Shown piece after piece: positions 25,229 to 34,598 of a stretch of 64,000 nt of DNA. A model generated the notes under the pieces. It was given only the letters and a program-made list of their open reading frames with translations, was not told the origin of the DNA and ran no database searches. Source of the DNA: Roseibium hamelinense. Its GTDB lineage: Bacteria > Pseudomonadota > Alphaproteobacteria > Rhizobiales > Stappiaceae. Position 1 is the stretch's first letter. Each line of letters begins with the position of its first letter. The translations under genes and the position numbers were made by a program. The stretch spans positions 222,090 through 286,089 of the forward strand of contig NZ_VLLF01000008.1 in NCBI RefSeq assembly GCF_007830545.1, read 5' to 3'.

Positions 25229-26428
25229 ATGGACGGCACAACAAACCAGCATGCGATAGGGGCATTACAGTCGAGCGCGACTTGGCAACAATTGCCTTTC
25301 GCATTCGATGGCCTGAGCGATCTCCTTGTTGCTTCCGCATGTTTGCTCATCAGCCTCGTACTGATTATCGCCGGCAAAAAAGCGGCCCAGCAGGCGAACT
25401 CTTATCTTTTCTTTATGTTGGCCAGTTTCTTATTTGCGCTGGCGATAAATTATGCAGCGGGGTTTTTGTCTCTCTGGCACGATGTTTCATCCTTGCGGGT
25501 CGTGGCTTCGGCATCGGCGGCAGCAATGTCGCTGGCGTTGGCATTGCTCTGTACCTTGTTTTCTAACCATCTGTCACAAAGTGGCACCGTGTCGGCTCCG
25601 GTCTTGCCGGATCGGTATGAAGGACCCTATCTTAAAGCCGCAGTTGCACTTGAAAGACAACAGGATTTGAACGTTCGCCTCACTGCGGATCTACAACATG
25701 CCGAACTGTGCTTGGTAGAAATGCGTCAGGAAGTCGAGTGGTTGTCAAAGGTTATTGGGGACCTGAACAGGCATCAGAGGAGACTTATTGGATGCGACCT
25801 CCGCAAAATGATTGGCTTTGCGGAAGTGTTCGAGCAGGCGATGTTGGAACAAAACAACGAAGAAGCTGCATACGCCAAGGTGCGTTTGCGCCGGATTATT
25901 GGCGAGGCACGAACTGCACTTGATCGTTCTGTCTATGATACCTCGATCGAGGATAGTGCAGGCATGTCAAGCCAAACTGATCTGGGTACCGCCCTTGCCC
26001 ATGTGACGGAGTTTTTTGCTGACCGGTTAGCAGACCAGAACGTCGAACTGGTGTCCGACCTGAAAGTGCCAAAAATTATTGGAGACTCGCGGGTGATCAA
26101 CCACGTGTTTGTCATTGGCATCTCTGGGATATTGCAGGCATCCAAATCCGAGTTTCCCCGTAAAATCGCGGTTCGAAGTAGGCAGGAAGCCTACCGAACT
26201 CGAATTACGGTTGCTGATGTGCCGGTGTTTACAGCCCCTTTGGTTGAAGCGGCAGACAAGGAAAGCAATAGCGGACAAGCGCAATTCCGAGAGGACCTGA
26301 AGACAGCGCTCCAGCCCGCCATCTCATTAATGGGCTGGCAGTGCTCGGTATCAAGCTTTGAGAATTTAGGGACAACGCTCACGATTGATATCGCAAACAC
26401 GTCAAACCGCGATGTAGATGCCGCTTAG
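25229..26428 (+). CDS. Ethylene-receptor-like membrane pseudokinase
   Basis: A 399-residue protein. Residues 30-115 hold three membrane segments that align without gaps, from memory, to the ethylene-receptor (ETR1-type) sensor: SD at 30-31, SF at 67-68, SLWH at 81-84. The copper-ligand Cys and His positions are Leu71 and Tyr75. A coiled coil (about 135-180) leads to a histidine-kinase-like region where the expected phospho-His (SHDL) is Cys189 in IGCDLRKMIGFAE, and the N-box Asn is Gly300 in VIGISGILQA. Kinase activity is therefore unlikely. It may bind a different ligand and act on the receiver encoded just upstream. The family call is inference from pattern. Confidence 0.62.
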   Translation: MDGTTNQHAIGALQSSATWQQLPFAFDGLSDLLVASACLLISLVLIIAGKKAAQQANSYLFFMLASFLFALAINYAAGFLSLWHDVSSLRVVASASAAAMSLALALLCTLFSNHLSQSGTVSAPVLPDRYEGPYLKAAVALERQQDLNVRLTADLQHAELCLVEMRQEVEWLSKVIGDLNRHQRRLIGCDLRKMIGFAEVFEQAMLEQNNEEAAYAKVRLRRIIGEARTALDRSVYDTSIEDSAGMSSQTDLGTALAHVTEFFADRLADQNVELVSDLKVPKIIGDSRVINHVFVIGISGILQASKSEFPRKIAVRSRQEAYRTRITVADVPVFTAPLVEAADKESNSGQAQFREDLKTALQPAISLMGWQCSVSSFENLGTTLTIDIANTSNRDVDAA

Positions 26429-26469
26429 GTGCCGACAATAGGAGGATCAATGATCCCATGTTGATTGTG

Positions 26470-28203
26470 CTATCCGGCCTGCTGTAGATCGATCACACGG
26501 GCGCTCGTCATTTCCTCCGGCTTTCCCAAAAAGTACCCTTGGCCGAAGTTGACCCCGAGCGTTTTGACGAGCTCCCATTGGCTCTGTGTTTCGATGCCCT
26601 TCACCAGTACGGTTTTTTCCAGCGCCTCAGCCATTTTCAAGATGCCGGTAAGATACTTGACCTTTTCGGCCGATACCCTCTCTTCCGTGCGCTTAAATGG
26701 TTGGATTTTCAGCACATCAATCGGGAGGTCCAGGAGGTCGGATAAGACAAATTTTCCCTGCCCGAAATTGTCCAGAGCAGTGATGAAGCCGGTAGCAGAT
26801 AGCCGGTGCACGAAATCCCGGCCGCGATCAGGCAGGCGCGCCAAATCGTTCTCGCTCAGATCAAGCTCAATCTGTTGAGGTGCGATTGACATTCGTTCAA
26901 CGTATTCGGAAATCTGATCAATGATCGAACTACCGTTCGCCTTGGTCAGCGACACATTGACCGTCAAGGTGCAGTCAGCGACGTTTCGCGCGGTTTCTTT
27001 CGGGTTGATATGAGCGAATTCTGCCACGGCTCGCTCGAACAGCCAGGCATTGAAGCCGGCTTCCACGCGAAGATCGCGAACCCACTGAATGATTTCGTCG
27101 GTTCCGATATCATACTTTGTGTGAGGCCAGCGGCACAGGGCCTCAACTCCGCGCAAGCTGCTGTCGCATGTTCGCAGAATTTTCTGGTAACTCAGCGACA
27201 GTTCACCGCGGCCGATAGCTTCCGGAAGCTCGGATTTAAGCTCCGACGCCCGGTCGAAGGCTTCTTGATAGCTATTGGTGTAGTGCCTGAACTTTGATTT
27301 GCCGTCTTTTTTTGCTTGGTATAATGCGTCATCTGCCTGGCGGAGAAGTTCTTCCGGATCCGTTGTGGTGGTGGGGCAATGGGCAAGTCCAATCGAAGGC
27401 GCCGCATCAATCTGAAGGCCATCGATTTCAATCGGCTCTTTGAGCATTTTGAGGACAATTCCCGCGACTTTTAAAGCATCATGTTGCGTGATTTGCGGCA
27501 AAAGCACCACCAGCTCATCACCACCGAGTCGGCCGCAATGATCGGTTTTCCGGCATGTCGACTGCAAGCGCGTCGCGTAGGTTCTCAGAACCGCGTCGCC
27601 GACTTCGTGACCATAACGGTCATTGATTTCCTTAAAATGATCAATGTCGATATAGAGCAAGGCGCATTCCTGCCCATATCGCTGCGCTGACAGAACTGTA
27701 TGGGTCAGCCTGTCCATAAACAAGCCGCGGTTTAGCAGCCCGGTCAAAGGGTCATTATGGGCCAAAGCCAGCATTTGTTGCTGTAGTTGGACGGTTTCGA
27801 TCGCATATTGGATCGTGCGTAACAGTGTTCTGGCAGTTATTTCGCTTTTAAGCAGATAGTCCTGCGCGCCAGCTTTTAGCATCTCTTTCGCGACGTCGAC
27901 GGTGTCATGCTTCGAAATTGCAATGACCGCGGGGGTCTGGTGTGCGAATTGGCTTTTCAGGGTTTTTAGGAAATTTAACGCCTTTCCATCATCGAGCTCG
28001 TATTCGAGCAAACAGCAAATCGGTTCGTGCAGAGCAATTAATTCAAGAGCCTCGCGCGCGCCGGAAGCTTCAATGATTTCCGTAAATATGTCTTTGTAAT
28101 TTGCAAGAATTTCACAGTACCGGGCACGGTCTGCCTGCTCATTGTCGATAATGAGAACCGACCCAAGCGCGGTATCTTTTGTTTCATGGGCCGGTTGATT
28201 CAA
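26470..28203 (-). CDS. Receiver-GGDEF-EAL cyclic-di-GMP signalling protein
   Basis: A 577-residue protein in three parts. Residues 14-135 form a receiver domain in which the phosphoacceptor position is Glu67 (CCLLEYELDDG). Residues 145-305 form a GGDEF domain with GGDEL at 227-231 and an RxxD inhibitory site (218-221), so diguanylate cyclase activity is plausible. Residues 320-570 form an EAL domain with EAL at 354-356, Asn416 and Glu446, but the DDFG motif is DNFG (478-479) and LKID is LKIQ, so phosphodiesterase activity may be weak or absent. It converges on the pseudokinase gene. Role: synthesis or sensing of c-di-GMP. Confidence 0.9.
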   Translation of the reverse strand: MNQPAHETKDTALGSVLIIDNEQADRARYCEILANYKDIFTEIIEASGAREALELIALHEPICCLLEYELDDGKALNFLKTLKSQFAHQTPAVIAISKHDTVDVAKEMLKAGAQDYLLKSEITARTLLRTIQYAIETVQLQQQMLALAHNDPLTGLLNRGLFMDRLTHTVLSAQRYGQECALLYIDIDHFKEINDRYGHEVGDAVLRTYATRLQSTCRKTDHCGRLGGDELVVLLPQITQHDALKVAGIVLKMLKEPIEIDGLQIDAAPSIGLAHCPTTTTDPEELLRQADDALYQAKKDGKSKFRHYTNSYQEAFDRASELKSELPEAIGRGELSLSYQKILRTCDSSLRGVEALCRWPHTKYDIGTDEIIQWVRDLRVEAGFNAWLFERAVAEFAHINPKETARNVADCTLTVNVSLTKANGSSIIDQISEYVERMSIAPQQIELDLSENDLARLPDRGRDFVHRLSATGFITALDNFGQGKFVLSDLLDLPIDVLKIQPFKRTEERVSAEKVKYLTGILKMAEALEKTVLVKGIETQSQWELVKTLGVNFGQGYFLGKPEEMTSARVIDLQQAG

Positions 28204-28404
28204 AATTATGATGTCCTTTCAAAAGGCATGCACGTGCCTAACGGAGAACACCACCTTAAATACATAAAACTGAAAAAACACTAAAGCAAATTGTTTGAAA
28301 ATACTTGGTATCTATATCAATCGCACGAGCCAGTGGAGGCCAGGTCAAGTGATAAGGAATGGGCCTCATTGCATCGATCAATGTTGATCCATACGAATAG
28401 TCGA

Positions 28405-29573
28405 ATGACAACACCGGTTTTTCTCTCTGCCAAAGAGGCAGCCACGGAACTCGGCGTGCAGCCGGCAACACTGTACGCCTATGTGAGCAGGGGTCTGATC
28501 CGCTCAGAACCCGGGCCAGGCAAACAAAAAAAATACTTCGCGGCCGATGTCCGCCGCTTGCAGGAGCGCAGGGAAGTTGGAGATCTTGCGGACCCAAGGC
28601 CATTGACGGGCGCGGGTGTTTTGGAGACGCGGCTGACCCTTATCACCGAAAAAGGGCCGCATTACCGTGGGCAGCTGGCAACGGAGCTTGCCCGAACGTC
28701 GAGCCTTGAGAGCGTTGCGACGCTCCTCTGGAGATCGGAAGATGACCCGTTTGACGCAAATTGCCCCAATGACCCGGAGTCGTCACCGGCAACAATCGGT
28801 GTGCTTGACCGGTTAATGGCGGCGCTGGCCAATTGGCCAAGCCAAGACAAGGCCGCATACACACTCTCACAAACCTTGCTGCAAAAAAAGGTGCTGCTCT
28901 TGTGCGTTACGGGCTCGGCGCGTTGCTTATGCGCCCAGTTTCTTCCGATCCCATCCACACGCAAATAGCCAATGCGTGGCAAGCGCCAGCCAACGCAAAA
29001 AACGTATTGCGGGCCGCGCTTGTCCTGTCTGCCGATCATGAATTCAACACAAGTACGTTCGCGACGCGCTGTGCAGCGTCGACCCGAGCGCCATTGCATG
29101 CTGCTCTGCTATCGGGCCTGGGGGCGTTCATGGGTCCACGTCATGGGGCTTCGTCCGACCGGGTCAGTGGCTGGTTGTGGGAGGTCAAAGATCCAAAGGA
29201 TGTTGAGCGCGTATTGACAGCCCGTTTGACCCGGGGTGATGGTCTGCCCGGCTTTGGTCACCAGATTTACAAATCCGGAGATCCTCGCGCGGACTGCCTT
29301 TTAGATATGATCATGGCATTTGGCCGTGATAGCCCGTTTTTGGAGGTGATTCCGGAATTGCGTGCCCAAGGCCAAGCCTTGTTTGGATTGTCTCCGAACA
29401 TTGATTTCGCGCTCGCTTCTGCGCAGCGTACATTTAATTTTCCTCAAGATGCCGGAAAAGTGCTGTTTTGCACGGGCAGGATGGTCGGTTGGATTGCGCA
29501 TGCTTTGGAACAGTATGAGACCAATGCGCAGATCCGGCCGCGTGCAACTTACATCGGAGACCGCCCACGTTGA
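28405..29573 (+). CDS. HTH-citrate synthase fusion, split by a -1 frameshift
   Basis: Two frames together make one protein of about 389 residues. Frame one (28405-28890 and on to a stop at 28968) encodes an N-terminal MerR/excisionase-like helix-turn-helix (FLSAKEAATELGVQPATLYAY, residues 6-26) and the start of a citrate synthase. Frame two continues to 29573 with MGPRHGASSDRV, GFGHQIYKSGDPRADCLL and RPRATYIGDRPR, the His/Asp/Arg blocks of citrate synthase. The join falls at A_AAA_AAG (28884-28890). Either a programmed -1 shift yields full-length enzyme or a lost A has broken the gene. DNA-binding citrate synthases occur in Proteobacteria; their role is unclear. It is divergent from the GGDEF-EAL gene. 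Confidence 0.75.
28884..28890 (+). other. Slippery heptamer A_AAA_AAG at the frame junction
   Basis: In the upstream frame the codons are CAA AAA AAG. A -1 slip on this heptamer moves translation into the downstream frame (next codon GGT) and gives a continuous citrate synthase. A 7-bp hairpin (28917-28923 with 28929-28935, loop TGCTT) begins 26 bases further on, which is more distant than usual stimulators. Confidence 0.6.
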
Positions 29574-29598
29574 GCCTTACTATTGACGGGCCAAAAAA

Positions 29599-30432
29599 TC
29601 AGGGGCGTGATTTGAGGAAAGGGTCAAACTCCGAAAATCCGGCTGCCCGGTCGAAGCATCCGAATGACCCGCCATCCTTCATGTCTTCGGCAGCGGCTAT
29701 AAAAGCACCGTAGGCCACACGGGCCAGTCCTGAACCGATCGAAACCCTGGCAACGCCCATGTCAGCCAGTTCTTTGCGCGTCATATGAAAATTCTTCCGG
29801 CCGGCCAGGATATTTATCGGCGCGTCGATGGCATGTAACACGGCCTCAATTTTGGATTTTTCATAGAGTTCGGGGGCGTAGATGCAATCTGCGCCGGCGT
29901 TTTTGAAAGCCTTGAGCCGCCTGATCGTCTCCTGAAGATCGTGATCTGAATGAACCGAACCTTCGCTCCGCGCTGTTAAAACAAAATCCGGGGCCTTTCG
30001 GTTTTTCAGGTCGACCGCTGCCTTGATCCTCTCGACCGCAAGGTCGAGCTCGTAGTAGGGCTGCTTTGGGTCAGTTGTGTAGTCTTCAATTGAACAACCG
30101 GACAGTCCCACATTGATGGCGCCCTGGACAGTCTCCACTACAGCGTCAGGCGTATCACCGAAGCCATTTTCGAGGTCACCATTTACCGGGAGGTTGGTCG
30201 CTGCCACGATGTCTTCGGCGTGCGCCAGAGCAATATCCCGACTGATCCAACCCTCCGCGTCTTTACATCCGATGCTAAAAGCGTGGCCTGCGCTCGTGGT
30301 TGCTAGGGCTTCGAACTGCAGGCCTTCCAGAATGCGTGTGGTTCCGGCGTCGAAGGGATTGGGCATCAAAAACGCACGCTTTTCGGCGTGCAATGCCTTG
30401 AAGCGCTCTCTGCGCATGTCTATCGAGATCAT
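29599..30432 (-). CDS. Isocitrate lyase/PEP mutase family protein
   Basis: A 277-residue TIM-barrel enzyme of the isocitrate lyase/phosphoenolpyruvate mutase superfamily. It has FLMPNPFDAGTTRILEGLQF at the N-terminus, the metal-binding NGDLENGFGDTPDAV, and SGCSIEDY, the pattern of short members such as oxaloacetate decarboxylase or 2-methylisocitrate lyase relatives. The lyase-specific KKCGH signature is absent, so it is probably not a true isocitrate lyase. An in-frame ATG at 30417 is an alternative start. It is convergent with the citrate synthase gene; a shared C3-C6 acid pathway is possible but unproven. Confidence 0.8.
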   Translation of the reverse strand: MISIDMRRERFKALHAEKRAFLMPNPFDAGTTRILEGLQFEALATTSAGHAFSIGCKDAEGWISRDIALAHAEDIVAATNLPVNGDLENGFGDTPDAVVETVQGAINVGLSGCSIEDYTTDPKQPYYELDLAVERIKAAVDLKNRKAPDFVLTARSEGSVHSDHDLQETIRRLKAFKNAGADCIYAPELYEKSKIEAVLHAIDAPINILAGRKNFHMTRKELADMGVARVSIGSGLARVAYGAFIAAAEDMKDGGSFGCFDRAAGFSEFDPFLKSRP

Positions 30433-30572
30433 CCTTACCTCCCAGGCATTTGATCATTTGTTCCATGATGCCCAGATCTCAGACAAAACGATACTCCGTC
30501 ACTTGAACACAGACGTGAAAAAAGCGCCGATCGATTCACCGGCGCTTCAATAAAAATCATCAAGTGTGATGC

Positions 30573-30854
30573 TTACACGATGCTGCCAAGCTTCATTGCG
30601 ACACTCATGTCGCCATCGACTTTCATCTTTCCGCCCATGAACGCAGCCGTCGGGTTCAGGTCTCCCGAGAGCATGTCGCTCATGTCCTCTGCTGACATCG
30701 TAATCGTGCAGTCGGCGTCCGCGTCCTCGTTGGAGACGTTTGAGCCCTGAATGAAAATCTTCCCAGTGTCGCCGAGATCGAATTTGACGCTTTCATCAAT
30801 GCCGCCGCCGGATACTTTTTCGCGGACACTTTCTGTAAGTTGTTCCAAGGACAT
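30573..30854 (-). CDS. SCP2 sterol-binding domain protein
   Basis: A 93-residue stand-alone SCP2 domain: KFDLGDTGKIFIQG, then ADCTITMSAEDMSDMLSGDL and the conserved AFMGGKMKVDGDMSVAMKLG. The domain binds hydrophobic ligands such as acyl-CoA or sterols in a tunnel. Bacterial single-domain members are common in Alphaproteobacteria and have no fixed pathway. It lies between the dehydratase and the PEP-mutase-family gene on the same strand, with gaps over 100 bases, so operon membership is uncertain. Confidence 0.88.
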   Translation of the reverse strand: MSLEQLTESVREKVSGGGIDESVKFDLGDTGKIFIQGSNVSNEDADADCTITMSAEDMSDMLSGDLNPTAAFMGGKMKVDGDMSVAMKLGSIV

Positions 30855-30968
30855 TGTGTTCTCCCTAAATGTGAGGCGATCAGCCCCGTTCCCGTGTTTG
30901 AAGCATGCCGCTTACGTAATCGTCAAGTATAATTGGTCGGTGCAGAAATTTGTTTGCATTGCTGGGCC

Positions 30969-32768
30969 TTAGTGATTGTCCCGTGGAATCCCGCGTGTAT
31001 GAGCGATGTCCTGGTATTTTTCGGCGGGTTCTAGGATCATTCCGCGATCATATTGACCAACGATTGACCGCTGAATTTCCTGCCAGGGCGTCTGGCTATC
31101 CACATAATTGTAGCCTCCGCGCGCAACCAGTTCTTCACGCCGGGCCAGGAGTTCGTCCTCCGAAATGAGGATGTTGGCTGTCCCTTTGTTCAAATCAATC
31201 CGGACGCGATCTCCGGTCCGTAGCAAGGCAAGTCCGCCCATGGCTGCCGCTTCGGGCGAGGCGTTCAGTATTGACGGAGAGCCGGAAGTGCCGGATTGCC
31301 GGCCATCGCCGATGCAAGGTAACGCATGAATGCCTCGTTTGATCAGCGCTGCCGGAGGTTGCATGTTCACCACTTCAGCCGCACCGGGATACCCGATCGG
31401 CCCTGCGCCACGAATGAACAACAGGCAATGTTCATCGATTTCAAGATCCGGATTGTCGATATTGTCGTGATAGTGTTCTGGTCCATCAAACACCACTGCC
31501 CTGCCTTCGAAGGCATCGGGGTCGTTCGGATCGGACAGATACCTGTTTCTGAACTCATCCGAGATAACGCTGGTTTTCATGATGGCGCTGTCAAAAAGAT
31601 TGCCCTTGAGGTTCAAAAAGCCGGCCTTTTCCTTCAGTGGAGAGCCATAGGTTTTGATTACGTCCGGCAGTGCGATCTGCCGGTCCGCGCAGTTCTCACC
31701 GATTGATCGGCCATTGGCCGTGAGAGCGCCGGGATGCGGTAATTTACCGGCCCTTATCAGTTCGGCAACAACGGCCGGGACGCCGCCGGCATGATAATAG
31801 TCCTCGCCGAGATAGTCGCCCGCCGGCTGCAAGTTGACCAGCAAAGAAATATCATGACCGATTTGCTGCCAATCGTCATTGTCGAGCGCTATTCCAAGAT
31901 GTCGCGCAATTGCGTTGAGATGGATAGGCGCATTGGTTGACCCGCCGATGGCCGAATTCAGAACGATTGCATTTTCGAAAGACTCGCGGGTCATGATGTC
32001 AGACGGCTTGAGGTCCTGTTCAACCATCTCGACGATGCGTCTTCCAGTCTCGTAGGAGATCTGACCTCTTTCTCGATAAGGTGCAGGTATTGCAGCGGAT
32101 CCGGGAAGCTGCATTCCAAGGCCCTCCGCCAGTGAATTCATGGTTGTCGCCGTGCCCATCGTATTGCAATAGCCAACCGATGGGGCCGACGAGGCCACCA
32201 GCTCCATGAAACCTTCATAGTCGATTTCGCCTGCCGCGAGCATTTGGCGGGCCTTCCAGACAATTGTGCCCGATCCTGTGCGCTCGCCTTTATGCCATCC
32301 GTTGAGCATCGGCCCGACGGACAGGGCAATTGCCGGGATATTGACCGTTGCCGCGGCCATCAGGCAGGCCGGTGTGGTTTTGTCACAGCCAATTGTGAGC
32401 ACCACGCCGTCAATCGGATAGCCATATAGCAGCTCGACCAATCCGAGATAGGCAAGATTGCGGTCGAGTCCCGCAGTCGGCCGCTTTCCGGTCTCTTGGA
32501 TCGGGTGAACCGGAAACTCGAAGCAAATACCGCCTGCGTCTCGAATGCCTTCGCGCACACGTTTTGCAAGTTCTATGTGGTGGCGATTGCACGGAGAAAG
32601 GTCCGAGCCGGTTTGCGCAATGCCAATGATTGGCTTGCCGGACTGCAGCTCATCCCGGGTGATACCGTAGTTGAGATAGCGTTCAATGTAGAGCGCGGTC
32701 ATGCCCGGATTGTCGTGATTGTTAAACCAGGCCGACGAGCGATACTTGCGATCCGGTTCAGAGGACAT
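30969..32768 (-). CDS. IlvD/Edd family sugar-acid dehydratase (arabonate/xylonate type)
   Basis: A 599-residue iron-sulphur dehydratase. The cluster-binding Cys residues are in [24 protein letters not shown] and [16 protein letters not shown]. Ending features such as [16 protein letters not shown] and [18 protein letters not shown] fit the sugar-acid branch (L-arabonate, D-xylonate or related) rather than dihydroxyacid dehydratase proper. It would turn an aldonic acid into its 2-keto-3-deoxy form. It lies 100 bases downstream of the Dpp-type ABC genes on the same strand, hinting that the transporter may bring in a sugar acid or oligosaccharide rather than a peptide. Confidence 0.87.
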   Translation of the reverse strand: MSSEPDRKYRSSAWFNNHDNPGMTALYIERYLNYGITRDELQSGKPIIGIAQTGSDLSPCNRHHIELAKRVREGIRDAGGICFEFPVHPIQETGKRPTAGLDRNLAYLGLVELLYGYPIDGVVLTIGCDKTTPACLMAAATVNIPAIALSVGPMLNGWHKGERTGSGTIVWKARQMLAAGEIDYEGFMELVASSAPSVGYCNTMGTATTMNSLAEGLGMQLPGSAAIPAPYRERGQISYETGRRIVEMVEQDLKPSDIMTRESFENAIVLNSAIGGSTNAPIHLNAIARHLGIALDNDDWQQIGHDISLLVNLQPAGDYLGEDYYHAGGVPAVVAELIRAGKLPHPGALTANGRSIGENCADRQIALPDVIKTYGSPLKEKAGFLNLKGNLFDSAIMKTSVISDEFRNRYLSDPNDPDAFEGRAVVFDGPEHYHDNIDNPDLEIDEHCLLFIRGAGPIGYPGAAEVVNMQPPAALIKRGIHALPCIGDGRQSGTSGSPSILNASPEAAAMGGLALLRTGDRVRIDLNKGTANILISEDELLARREELVARGGYNYVDSQTPWQEIQRSIVGQYDRGMILEPAEKYQDIAHTRGIPRDNH

Positions 32769-32867
32769 GCGGTTCTCCCAACAGTTCTTTTTTGCCGCAA
32801 GCGGGATGCTTCGACTACGGCAGTTTGGATTTCATCTTCGGTTTTTCACCTGAACCGTTTGCCGGAT

Positions 32868-34598
32868 TTATGCGGTTTCGATGTTTGCCCGCGACAGCAA
32901 CTCCATCGAAGGCATGAGCTTTAAAAGGTGCCGGGTATAGTCGTGTTGAGGCGATTCAAAAAGCGTGTCGCAATCTGCAACTTCACACAATTCGCCGTTC
33001 TTCATGACGGCGATGCGATTGCACATTTGGCGGATAACCGCGAGATCATGGCTTATGAACATCATGGTTAGTCCGAGCTCGTCCTGAAGGTCTTTGAGCA
33101 AGTTTAGAATTTGCGCCTGGATCGAAACGTCAAGGGCGGATGTGGGTTCATCGCACAGCAAGAAGCGTGGCCGTGTCGCGAGTGCCCGCGCGATGGAGAT
33201 ACGCTGGCGCTGGCCGCCGGAAAACTCATGCGGAAACTTTTTTCCTGCGGCTGCACCGAGGCCGACATGGTCCAGAAGATCCTCCACAATTTGACGGACT
33301 TCTGAGTTGCTGGAAGCAAGCCGGTGAAACTTGATCGGTTCTGCAATGATATCCCGGACCCGCATACGTGCATTTAGCGAGGAATAGGGGTCTTGAAATA
33401 TCATTTGCATTTGCCGGCGCATGGCCAGAATTTGCCGCCGGTTGGTGAGGCTTGTGAGGTCGGTTCCCGCAAATCGGATGGTTCCGGCTGTAGGATGATA
33501 AAGCCCAGTGATGATGCGGGCGATTGTGGACTTTCCCGATCCGCTTTCGCCAACAACACCAAATGTTTCACCTTCTTTTATGTCGAAGCTAACGGCTTTG
33601 ACTGCGTCGAAGTGTTTCCGCCTCGACGGGATCAGAGATCCCTTGACTTCAAACCGCATGGTTAGATCTTCAATTTCGACGAGTGGACCGTCAGTTTTTG
33701 TGTAGTCGCGTGTTTGGCCAAGCCAGTGTGTAGCAATGTCGATTTGCTTAGCCGGTTTGCCAGCCTTTTCGATGTAGTCAACAACAGGAAACCGTTCGAC
33801 GCGCACATCGGGTCGTGGCACCGCGGAAATCAAGCTTTGTGTGTAGCGGTGTTGAGGTGCTCCAAGGACCTGATGCGTCTCGCCATATTCAACCAGTTTG
33901 CCATGATACATGACGGCGACATGGTCCGTGATGTCTGCGATCACTCCCATATCGTGCGTGATGACCATCATCGCAACGTTACGGTCCGCGCAAAGCCTCT
34001 TCATCAGTTCGAGAATTTGTGCCTGGATAGACACGTCCAGTGCGGTCGTTGGCTCATCGGCGATAACCAGCTCGGGTTCGGCACAAAGAGCAAGGGCAAT
34101 GACCACCCGCTGGCGCATGCCGCCAGAGAATTGATGCGGATATTGCGAAATACGCTCGGACGGATTGGGTATTCCAACCGCATCTATCAACTCGATTGCC
34201 CGGGCCCTTGCCTGAGAAGAGGATAACGGCAAGTGCGTCCGGATCGTCTCGACAAGCTGCGACTCGACGGTTTGGAGCGGGTCCAAAGATGTCAGCGGAT
34301 CCTGAAAGATCATACCAATCTTGCGGCCGCGAATATGCCGTTTTTGCTTTTCAGGCAATGTGTCGATTCGGTCGTCATGCAGACGGATCTCGCCTTGCGC
34401 GATCCGCCCGGGCTCCTGAAGCAACCCGATCACGGCGTTCCCAACGGTGGACTTTCCGGCCCCGGACTCGCCTACGACACCAAGTATCTTTCCGGCTTCC
34501 ACCTCCAGATGAACGCCTTGAACGGCGACAAATGTTGATTTTCGGCCCGGGAATTCGACCTTGAGATCACGAATATCCAATACGCTCATGGTCGTCAC
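32868..34598 (-). CDS. Dpp/Opp-type ABC transporter, fused double ATPase
   Basis: A 576-residue protein containing two complete ATPase domains (DppD-like and DppF-like). The first has Walker A GESGAGKST and signature FSGGMRQRVVIA; the second has GESGSGKST and FSGGQRQRISIA. Each half ends in the oligopeptide-type C-terminal segment (HRYTQSLISAVPRPD and HDYTRHLLKLMPSME). Fusion of the two ATPases is common in this subfamily. The start overlaps the stop of the permease gene by four bases. Confidence 0.93.
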   Translation of the reverse strand: MTTMSVLDIRDLKVEFPGRKSTFVAVQGVHLEVEAGKILGVVGESGAGKSTVGNAVIGLLQEPGRIAQGEIRLHDDRIDTLPEKQKRHIRGRKIGMIFQDPLTSLDPLQTVESQLVETIRTHLPLSSSQARARAIELIDAVGIPNPSERISQYPHQFSGGMRQRVVIALALCAEPELVIADEPTTALDVSIQAQILELMKRLCADRNVAMMVITHDMGVIADITDHVAVMYHGKLVEYGETHQVLGAPQHRYTQSLISAVPRPDVRVERFPVVDYIEKAGKPAKQIDIATHWLGQTRDYTKTDGPLVEIEDLTMRFEVKGSLIPSRRKHFDAVKAVSFDIKEGETFGVVGESGSGKSTIARIITGLYHPTAGTIRFAGTDLTSLTNRRQILAMRRQMQMIFQDPYSSLNARMRVRDIIAEPIKFHRLASSNSEVRQIVEDLLDHVGLGAAAGKKFPHEFSGGQRQRISIARALATRPRFLLCDEPTSALDVSIQAQILNLLKDLQDELGLTMMFISHDLAVIRQMCNRIAVMKNGELCEVADCDTLFESPQHDYTRHLLKLMPSMELLSRANIETA

